Assembly: GCA_002633005.1 (NCBI GenBank)
Contig: NMRA01001298.1
Coordinates: forward strand, 5,836-28,950
Length of the DNA stretch: 23,115 bases
Direction: 5' to 3'
Source: Phoronis australis
Taxonomy: Eukaryota; Phoronida; Phoronidae
The position numbers were made by a program, and so were the translations under genes. Position 1 is the first letter of the stretch; each line of letters begins with the position of its first letter. Below are positions 1 through 10,300 of the stretch, in pieces. The notes below the pieces were generated by a model. That model saw only the letters and a list, made by a program, of their open reading frames with translations, ran no database searches and was not told the origin of the DNA.

Positions 1-180
1 CCCCCCCCCCCCCCCCGGTGGGTGCCCGCATGGGGAAGGTGTGTTTGTGCGTCTGCACGTGTGCATGCATACGAGAGCGTGTGTGTCTGTGTCTGCAAGT
101 TTTTGAATGTGTGTATGTATGCAGGTAGGTGCATGTAGGTAGGTAGGTAGGTAGGTAGGTAGGTAGGCAGGCAGTTAAGT
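1..180. repeat. Poly-C start, GT-rich tract and GTAG microsatellite
   Basis: Bases 1-16 are an uninterrupted C run. Bases 35-125 are impure GT-rich sequence, and about 131-172 is a (GTAG)n array with minor GCAG variants. The poly-C run at the very edge could mark an assembly boundary or a difficult homopolymer. Confidence 0.9.
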
Positions 181-1125
181 AGGTATAAGGATATGCATAT
201 CTATATTGATGATAATAGACAACCGGACCTCTTCACAATCGCGTAAACAAACAATACAAACTGTAGTAGGGTACAGTCACACGATATTTGTAACCTCTCC
301 CTACATACTCTGGTTTACTTTCAACCAAAGTTCAGTACTATTTCGTAATTACGTGACACGCCTAAGGTACATCTCCGCGGCTGGGTGTCCTAAAACTTTA
401 CATATAGATATAACTTGCGTGCATATAACACTTTTGGAGGCCAGCTTTTCCCGTCAATGTCAGCACAACACTATTCGAAAACAGTCGGAAACCATTTACC
501 ACATATTGGATCTACCAAACGTGTAGCAAAAGTCGATCGCCAGCAAAAAGCACTGTTTTCATATTTATTGCTCTCATATTGAAGTTTGTAAAACACTGTG
601 CATGATACAATTGGCTTCATCTTCAGTAACATAATTTAACCGGTATTCAATTTCCTCGTACAGTCTTTAGAGCGTAGAGCACGCCACTGCAGTACCATTT
701 TAATGCGTTTTTGCGACAGATGACTTGCACTGAAATATGGTGAAATCAGAATATTTCATTGCTTTTTGGAGTCTACACACAGTAGTTGATCAGCGAGCTC
801 TTAAATTGAAAGTCAGAGCAAATTGGTCATGCTATATCGGTCAGTCAGGGCCTATGGCCTGAGTGATCCTCTAGAACAGTTTTCTTTTCTCTGGCTAACT
901 CTTCCTTATGAACACGACAAAATTAAGTCATCACGTCCAAAAATATCGTTTCACTACACCTGCCTATCCGTTCTGATTTGTCGTGTACAATAGTCACATT
1001 CGACAATCGTATACAACTGTTATCAGCGTTCGTACACTACGCTCCTGACTGGTCAATTTTCGACAATTATGGTTAAGTGATGGGTCAAGTAACTATAAAA
1101 TTCATAATCATTCTAAATGTCATTT
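181..1125. other. Non-coding stretch left of the last visible ZP-N exon
   Basis: AT-rich sequence without recognisable exons, repeats or RNA genes. If the ZP-N gene continues, this is part of intron 4. I saw no ZP-C-like cysteine exon here on the minus strand. Confidence 0.5.
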
Positions 1126-1320
1126 TCAAAAAAAACAAATAAATTTTATTACTAACGTTGCAGTAACGTTGCTGGTCGAGCTACCACTCAGAATAGGTTC
1201 TCCGTTCGCATCATAAGTGCACTTGTAGGTATGCTTTGTGTCGGGGGGTCCACTGTTAGTACCATCAGATAAGACGGTAGCAAAAAATGTGATTTCGACA
1301 TTGCCAGCCCCAGTTGGTTT
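1126..1320 (-). CDS. Exon 4: second half of the ZP-N domain (Cys4), 3' end uncertain
   Basis: It begins after the acceptor ATGTTTTCAG in phase 0 and continues the ZP-N fold with VEITFFATVLSDG (a beta hairpin) and HTYKCTYD, the fourth cysteine. An N-glycosylation sequon (NVT) follows. The reading frame runs to TGA at 1128-1126. An AATAAA motif (minus strand, 1150-1145) lies inside the last codons, too close to the stop for a usual 3' UTR. A phase-0 donor, TTA then GTAATA, sits at 1153/1152. So the exon may really end at 1153 and splice to a ZP-C exon left of the window. Start and fold are well supported; the end is not. Confidence 0.65.
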   Translation of the reverse strand, partial: KPTGAGNVEITFFATVLSDGTNSGPPDTKHTYKCTYDANGEPILSGSSTSNVTATLVIKFICFF

Positions 1321-4300
1321 CTGAAAACATAACGTGATGCTCCTGATGAGCACATAGGTAAACTGCAGCTGTCATGAAATCCGTGAAATTTATGATATAT
1401 ATATATATTACTAATTAGTATGTTAGTTTGAAAGTATTATTGATATTATTTCTTTGCTAGCAAATTGTTTATGTTTATAGTAACTTGTTTTGGCTGTCAA
1501 CTGAGTCAGCGGCCCATCCGGTGCGTCCACACATGTTTTGGTGAACTCTGTAGTAAACTAGATTATGTAATGGTCATTCACAGAATCATTGCCTAAAGAC
1601 ATCTGACCATTATCATATATGGCAAACAAAACAGAATAGTTCTGATGATTGTCATGCAAGTCCTTAGAGTTGTTTACTGTTATATCCTGTAGAATCTTGA
1701 ATCATGAAGTTTAGTGCATGCAACCCACGCATTTGTAACTTGTATATAAATCCGTTCCCTTGTCTAATAAAGACAGTGCTCACCTTGCTACTGCCAGTTG
1801 CTATTACTAGTGTAATTGAGTGTTCCACACTTAGATACTGCATAGAACCATTTCACTGGCGGACCGAGACAGTCCACAACGCTGAGCTACTAAGTTCAAG
1901 TCTACTCCTCGAGTTATTATACTACAACAGCAAGTCCTTCCATAGCGGTTACGATAGGTTATAAGAGCTTTAGAAAACATTTGTGTAATTCTGGCTAGGC
2001 ATAATCACACGATACTCAGTCCTAAGCGATAAACCGATAAACTCGTTATGGATGAAATGAAATTCATTGAATGAATGATATTAGGAAAGATTGTGTAAAT
2101 CAAATCGATTAAATGCCAGCAGTCCAGGAGAGAAAGCATTTCGTCAATTATTTAGATAATAGAGAAGGGACTAACATAGCGAACGATAACCCAAGCCAAC
2201 GTTCCCAATTAGTCGGTGGGCCAGATCTCATAGCGTTCATCGTTGTGAGTACTTCGGGTGGGGCAACCTATTTTTTTCTATGTGGCTAGATAATATACCT
2301 ATAAATCAAATTCCAAAAACTTCCCACGTCTACACGTGCACATTTTTCTAAAAAAAAGTTGTTTTGTTGCACAAAATATTATGCACATTCCTGGCACTTG
2401 GTGGCGCTTTTCTATTGAATTGACCAATCAGAGAGCCAGATTGTATTGTTGTGCTTAGTTACTTCAATATGGCTGCTCCCATGGAGTTTGATGCCTGTAT
2501 AATTCAAGGTTTATCAAACAGCACAAAATTGTTATGCCAGAACCTGTTGTAATTTGAGGACCGTGGAAGCCATTGCCCATTTCATCAAACATTGATTACC
2601 TTAAGTGTAAATCGATTGACTATGGTATAAGCATCTGATTTAAAAAATTAAATTTCAATCACTGCACTGGTATATCAGTTGATTTATTTTCAGTTGCATC
2701 AACTAATCTAATTATTAGATGATCAACATTTTTAAGCGACTGATCTGACGGCATGTAAATTTTTTAGGCTGGTGGTGGATCAGTTCCTGATAAGTCCGTC
2801 CAAAAAATTTTGCATGCCAACTCACTCATTGTTAGATGTTAAATTAGTCTTAACAGTTCGGGTTTTTTTCAGTTGGACTTGTATCGCAAGCAACAGCTCA
2901 GTCCAGGGCCCTGAATATGAAAATGAAATTCAAAGATAAAGACCTTGTTTCTTAGAAGCCAAATACCACAGATCATCACGCTATAAAAAATAAAAAGACT
3001 AAGATTGCGAATAGTGACAAATCCACAGTTTCCAGAGTGATGTTTTTCTACGGTTTTGTTTGGAAATCATTGAACCAAAGCCTCTAACACATGGAGATGT
3101 CATTTGCCTTTTTCGAAACTAAAACAAGACTTTGAATCTGTTCTTCAGAAAGCTGGTGTGCATGAAGTTATTTGGACAGGCTGTCGTAAGAAACGACTGT
3201 TGAAGCTACTCACTGTTGTAGTTTGTGCCCGACTAAGAGATACGAAGTGAATTGAGGCTAGTGTTTAATAATTCACTTGCTGACTCTAATTAACACAGCC
3301 CATTATAGCATATTTTGAATCAAGCGTTTGCCAAAATACTGCCCACCTCCAAAAAAGGACTTAGGGTTTGACCCTTCATTGCATGCGGGTCAATCGCCAG
3401 TGCCCAGTGCTGTACCCCCTCTAATCGACCATAGTTTGCTCCTTGGCGGTGGGGCTTTGCAGTCAAAATGTATGGCAATGCCCGCAGCTCCATTGACAGT
3501 ACTAAACGAAGAATGCTGCCAGTGCAAGAAGATAATGTGTGCTGGGAAACTGAGTTTGTGCTGCAATGCTGGGTCAAACTGTACAGAAATGTGCAGTTGT
3601 GACAACTGTAGTAACATCAGCAACACTGACTGCATAACATTGGATAGTTCTTTGACAAGTCAACCCTAAATAGACCTCCAACCCCGTTATTTCGTTTTTT
3701 TTGTATTAATAAGTGAATTTTATTTGTTGATTAAGTAATTGAAAGTACGTACTTTGGTCGTTGTCATGTATTTGTCTCATACTGCTTGATAAATGCCGTC
3801 AGAATAATTTATTATTTTTACAGTCTGAGTGCACTAAACACAGAGATCATTCAAATTCATTGTTTTTGTACTATAACGTTTTTCGGGTGTATTATGCAAA
3901 CAAGCTACATTTTACACCATTAGTCAATGTTTTAGTCATTGAGGCACAAATTTCGCCCAGTCTCAAGTGTTTTGTGTTATTTTTGTTGCCAGACAATGCC
4001 AGAATAACCTCCTAGTAACTAGGTGTCACTTTACATTTTTTAAATTTCACTGTTTACAATTAGTCTACAATAGTAAAACATGTAATGTGAGTGTATTATT
4101 GTTCAATACAATGACATAGATGGGTCCATGTTACTTGTTTTACAAAATAATATAGCAAAAACTGTTGTTTTTACAAATATAAGTTCTCTAAGCTCTATGA
4201 TCATGGTTATTATGCAACTTCAAACTCAAATTTCTCAAAAAAGTGCAACTTTAAACGTGTGAACTTTTTAGATTTTGAAAACACTCTAGTAAATGAATTA

Positions 4301-7300
4301 AAAAACACCAAAATAAAATTGCCCCCCTAAAGTACTCACAAAAACCATTTTCTAGAATCCCTACAAATTCTGGCTCAGTGCCAAAATAATCGCCCACCTA
4401 CTCCGCGACATCATCACCTTTTGCATGGAATCTTGTGGAATTGGCGTTTGTTTAAATGTCAATGTCTCGACTACAGCGGCTGACTAGGGGTGTTCATTTG
4501 GATCTATGGTGACATTCAACAGAAGTTCCTGAGAAAAACACTATCACGACATTGAAGTTAAAATGTCTCTGTTAATGACTGGAAACAGGTCAATTGTATC
4601 ATTGTAACAGAGTATTGTGCCCGCCTGCATTTATTTGGTTACTATTTTACTACAATGCGAATATAAAAGAAACCCAACTCTGCTCGAAACTTCAATTTCG
4701 ACTACTTTAAGTTTCCAGAAATGCCCGTATGGTACCAAGCCTCAGCATTTAAGGAATACTAATTTGGAAAGACGACCGTGTTCACTGAGACCAGCGAGAC
4801 AATAGACTGACAGTGCGTTCAGAAAAAGCTTCGACTTTTGTGAACATGGACGTTTAGTTTAGTTGGGAAAAGTCTAGGCATGAACGTATCAAGGTGAATG
4901 CAACGACTCCTTTTGAAAATTATGGTTTTGGTCTGTGCTTTGGAATGAAACATTTTCAACGTGACGAGTTATCGTTTTTTCTTTATTATTTTTATTCAAA
5001 TATAGACTGAAGGGAGAGTCTACTGGATTCGCCGCAACAGTATGATGAACTTTTTCTTTAAAATTTCTCATAACATTTAGATGAGGACAAACCGTAAAGT
5101 TAATTAGTATATTTTATTACGATTCTTGAGACGCATAATTAAATTTATGCAAACAGCATTTGACCAAAGGTGTTACAATTATGAGCTAGATATTCGCACT
5201 TTCGGTTAAAAAAATACTTATAACAGATCGTACATGTCTATGACCACGTCTTTCATTTCCACTCTAAACAAAACGACCAAACTCGAGCCCAAGTTCTCGG
5301 GTCAACACGTGTCGGAAGACATTTTCCGCTAGCGTGTCGTGGAAGTTGGCGGTCTATATCTTCTTGTCAGTGGTAAAAGGTTATGATTTTTTTCAAATGT
5401 TATTTCTTTTACAGTTTCAAAGCTTTGTTTTGTAAGAGCATATCAATTACACGAGCATTTATTCTTAGACGTCTGGCATGTAGCGGTTTTTCAAGAAAAT
5501 CTACGCAAAAGCAAAGAACACGGCGGCGCTATATGGGGCTGACGGAGGGACAGAAGAGGCTTTTATCCAACGATAAGCACGGCCTTATAAATCGCCATGA
5601 CCTTAAATACCAGGTTGCTTGTTTAAATCTCTTTAATCCAATTCTTTCTTTTTTTCTAAATTTTCTTTTTAAATATATAATACGCACTATAAAACTTGCA
5701 CACGGTCTGGTACACATTTTTACAGACGCGCGCAGGTCGTCCGGAGGGGCTCATTTCCCTGATCAACTGGAACGACTCTTGTGCTTTAATAATATACATG
5801 TGTAGTTAAATCCGAAGTGATGAGTTAGAGACTTGACTCAAAGGTATAACAGTGTTCACCACTGGGACTCGAGCTAACAACATTGCCTAAAGGAAGCGGG
5901 TACTTATCCCACTAGGCCAGACTGCGTCATCCCAATATTAGCATTAGAGGAGCATGTAATATATACAAATGAGATTATTCTGTTCCGGAGAAACCGAATC
6001 ATATTTAACTGGAACGTGAGCCAATAATCGAAAACGAACGGAAATCGAATAGTTCAGAAGAGTTTTTGCACCATAAAGTAACTGAGGTACTGACTGCGGT
6101 AGTGATCTCGATTATAGGAACTGCGGAAATTCTATTGAGAACAGCAGTGTAGGTAGAATATTATTCATGTACATGTATAAGATACTGCAGTTTATAAACA
6201 GAATGATACGGCTAGTGCAAACAGTGTACTCACCTGCACTCCGCAGTTGGTATACTTAAAATCCAAGTTACCAGTGCCCGCATTTATGTCAGCCTTGCAA
6301 TTAACGTCAGTGGCTTTACCTTTCACATACATTAGTTTTTTTGAAGTGTCTGCCCCTGTTATGGTTAGCTTCGAACCATCCTTTTTACATACGAATGTCC
6401 CTGTAAAAGAAATATGCAGGGTGTAATAATTGGTCAATTATGATAAATTCAAAATAAAGTACAAAATGATAAAGCCGGTTTCAACATTAAATTCATATTA
6501 AATTGGGTAATTTCCCTTTCTAAACAATAAATATACTTGTACTACTCGTCAGCACAATCGTGTTATTTCCTCTTTCATTCCTGGAATTAACCAATTCCAC
6601 TAATTGTCATCAGGTGACCCCATCAACAGCACGCTTTTAATTGTGCCAAAAATGTTGCTGACGTACGTAGCTATGGAAATAAATGACGAGAAGCGCAGGA
6701 CTTTATTTCAAGAAAATTCACCGCATGGTGAAGGATAGAGATTTCAACTCCAGGGATTTCAAAATTACATCTAATAGACGGAGTCGCAGCGCCCTCATAG
6801 CGTGACGTCTTCGGAGTCATTAGCGAGGTAACGAAGGGGAACGCTCACTCAAAGTAACTTGTAGAAACATTGCAACTAAAGACTGCGCTGTACCGAACCA
6901 AATTTAAGTCTGGGATCCCTGTGTGCGGGACTGGTTGGCAATCAATGTAGATTTCGTCTAACCCACAGCGGCAACTTGGAGAGTGCGTGTAACAGGAAAA
7001 CTGTATTGTAGTCGCGCGTGTCAATTGATAACGACGCAGCCCGAGGGGGCGTTACACAATTTATGGAGCGAATGACTTAGTCGAGCGAAGTATGACCAAA
7101 CGAAAAGTGTGGTGCTAGTCACACTTGGGTGAGAAAACACAAATACATTGTAATCGACGGGCGTACGTAACGGCTGACAGTGAGAGCAGCAACGATGGCA
7201 AGTGCACAGTGGCATTGAGGAGCCAGAAAATATCAAAAATCTTCTTGGACGAATAGTTCTTTCTATCGTTCAACCAGAGGGGTCTGAGTCCGCAAGAAAA

Positions 7301-10300
7301 CAGGCCGACAACTCTGCAAGTTGTCATAGACCGCTTCAGAGACGATTCCATTGTGTTTAAGTAAAATGTGAAAAATTGGGCTAATCAACGAAAACGATTT
7401 CCATTGGTCTTCAAAATAAGTTGGCAATATTTCTTGTAGTTGAAAATTAGCAAAACTTCGGCGCAAAATTTCCCCATTAAGTGTCTAATGACTTACCTTT
7501 TTGCATTTCCATCTGAATACTGTCGTAGTTTCGCCATAAATTCGACGAAGCAAGGAATGACTTTATAAGCGCATATTGTGACACGTGACAAATTACAGTT
7601 ACAGTTGTAGAGACGAAATTGTGTCGAGAATCATACTGTGCTTGTTTTTTGTCACGAGAATACAACACATCGCAATCCGATTTCAACATAGCAATGCAGA
7701 CCAGCTAATTAACTTACATTTTTAAAATGCCTATGACGGTCACCACTAACAGCACACCGACCACTGAGACCAGTAGGAAAGTCTAAACTGTTGAGTTGGG
7801 AGGAAATATCAAATAAAAATGACAGACAAAGCCAGATCTATTTTCAGATGGTGTGTCCTATTTTGGTTCTGGGGTTAATGCACTCTCAAGTTTCTAGAAC
7901 TTTCTGAGAGCAAATCGTAACAGCCAATGATATAATTGGATAAGATCATGTGGTTTTATTAGGCCAATCGTTGAGTAAGTACATTATTATAATTTGGTTA
8001 AATGTGCAAGGGCCAGTCCGTGCTCACAAGACGGTTCGTTTTGGGTAAAGCAACGGGAGGCCTATCGTTTCTGTATGTAGATATACACGCTATTTCCCTC
8101 TCAAACGGAATTCTCGTGAATAAGAGATTTTTGTTCTACGAACGTTCAGGTGGTAAGTGTCTGTGTTGATAGCATCCCTGTTTCATACGCCTTTGCCACT
8201 GAACTTGGGGTACCGTCGTCTCCCTCCTAAGGAGCGTCCAAAGTACAAGTAATACCTCACTGGTAGTGACTTTGTTAAGATGGAGTATAATAGATTACAT
8301 AAAACCCTTATGTCACTTTCATCAAAAGTGACACAAAATGCTTGAAGGGCTCAAGACCTATATATTCTTCCAGTTAACACAGAAATTCAAGCTAAGTGAA
8401 GACCAATGACAAAAACTTCAGAAAACTCAGCTTCGTGAACAGAATGAGTTTTCGTTCTTCGGTTTTGACTTGGACCAAAACTAAGTCAGGTTCTGCCATG
8501 TCAACATATCATTCATGTAAATTTTTGCCGCCTATTGACATTAATCGTGGTATTTAAACTCTAAATGGGTTATTTATTTTTCATATTGTGGAGGCTTTGG
8601 CATAACTGGGATCTCCTTCATTTAATAAGACCCTGTTATTGGTGGAAAACTTTTCCATTATCGCTTTAAATGATAATGCATGTACGTGTAAGGTGCGCTG
8701 CACTTTTCATACGGTTCCCGAAAGGAAAGCTGACAACTTTAAAGGATGGGGGATGCAGGTTTCACCGAGTTGCCAATAAAGTTAGATCCATACACTGGTA
8801 TAAAGTGACGTAATTTGAATTCAATCTATGTGACTTTAAGACATTTTATGTATTTTGCTCGCCCAACCCCGCCCCCGAGCCACGTGAGCTCATCGTGTTT
8901 ATAGATGCCTTTCAAGTTTGCCACTCAGATAGAGCTTCCCTCAAGACACGGTTTATTCTTCAGTATAGGGTATAACGCTTTGCTTCATTCATAAGACTTG
9001 ATAATGAGGTCAACTGTTTACTGGATGGTTATTTTCCCCAAAACTCCGTCAAACACCACCATTTTTTTAAAGTAATGATGGCAGACCACCTAAACCGACA
9101 AACTTGTGCTCGCAGACTTTACCAAATTCGAGTTTTCCAGTGCAGACGACACTAGAGAAGGTGACCAATTTGTTGCATGTTATGGAAGGGGTCAGCAGAA
9201 GTACACAATGTACGAGGGCCAATGCAGGTTTTGGGGATGTCTGGTACGCCTGATTGAAGAGTCAGATTCAGTTCATCTTTCAAGGTAATCGCAACTTACC
9301 TCACTGACGTGTCTGATACTCATGTATAGGACATTCAAAACCTCTTTAATACTGGTGAGGAATACGAAAGCGAGACTAAGCACAACAACGTACTGACTGG
9401 ATTCGAAGAATACATACACAAAACGTACCGAGAGCGGCGTAGATGAAGTAATATCCCACGAGACATTATTCCGGATATACGCGGAATCAGTAAGAGGTAC
9501 GTTTTTATCCCATACGCGTTGAATCAGTCGAGTGCAATACGGCCATGTAATAATGTTTTCCGTATTCTCCTCCAGCTCTATTTCAACAGTGTCCTCTAAC
9601 ATGGAAATTTACAAAGATAGGTCAATGTCGACTCGACGTCGTAAGGCGGTTCGATCATCAACCTTTCGGAAAATAACTTAAAGTATTATAATTGTAGCAG
9701 TGTAAATACCATTCAACATGCAACCAGGTCTCAGTCGTAACATCTGGAATGGGACTGCTAACTATATGACAGTTCTGTCTCGGTTTTCAATTGCTAAATT
9801 TATATCGTCGGAAACTCAGGCGCCGATTCCTCGCGGGCCGTATTGCACTAGATAATTCAACGAGCATGGGATGAAGCTTAAAATTGTCCAGGAGTTCAAC
9901 AACTTATCAGCAACACTTTCACATTCAAGAGCAGTCACGCAGCTTGTTCATGCGCAGACTAGGTAAAGAATAGGAGCTAAAATTTTGTGACGTGCAACTT
10001 CCGGTTTCATAAATTATTGATTTTCGATTGTTTACAATTTTACGACAAAATAACTGATAATTGATTTTATACTCTGACATTTAGTGAAACGTTGGACAAT
10101 CCCGGACTTCTTTTTGAATAACTCTGATTCTTGTTTTACAAACCTTCCTAAATTGACTCTATGCATAGTTGATCTATACATTTCAATTGCCCAGCGACTT
10201 TGTCTGACTTTTTAGCTGAAAACCTACGTCCAATACGTCAATGTAGGAAGCGTTATATCAGCGTGTTAACTGACGTGCATTCCTTTAACTGAGAGCTCCT

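Larger units (their letters stand above)
2210..4403 (+). mobile_element. DNA-transposon relic, copy A, with inverted terminal repeats
   Basis: About 1.8 kb from 2210 to about 4003 is repeated in the same orientation at 18714-21481. Copy A also keeps a right end. The segment at 4319-4341, read on the minus strand, is ttgtgagtacttt followed by aggggggcaa. It matches the left-end segments at 2243-2266 and, in 22 of 23 positions, 18747-18769. Further out, agtcggtgggc at 2211-2221 pairs with gcccacctact at 4392-4402 (10 of 11). So this is an element with terminal inverted repeats, inserted in intron 3 on the strand opposite the host gene. Relative to copy B it lacks about 990 bp internally. No clear target-site duplication could be read. 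The superfamily is not identified. Confidence 0.72.

Noticed and set aside
5415-5805. Two plus-strand segments (5415-5624, 5725-5805) that could splice to a basic-rich protein
   Set aside because: The donor GTTGCT is weak, the acceptor-rich context could be chance in T-rich DNA, and there is no recognisable domain or upstream start.
9116-9284. Plus-strand exon candidate between GCTCGCAG and CAAG/GTAATC, acidic with several cysteines
   Set aside because: Only about 56 codons, no family, no partner exon in phase, and it abuts a better minus-strand exon candidate.
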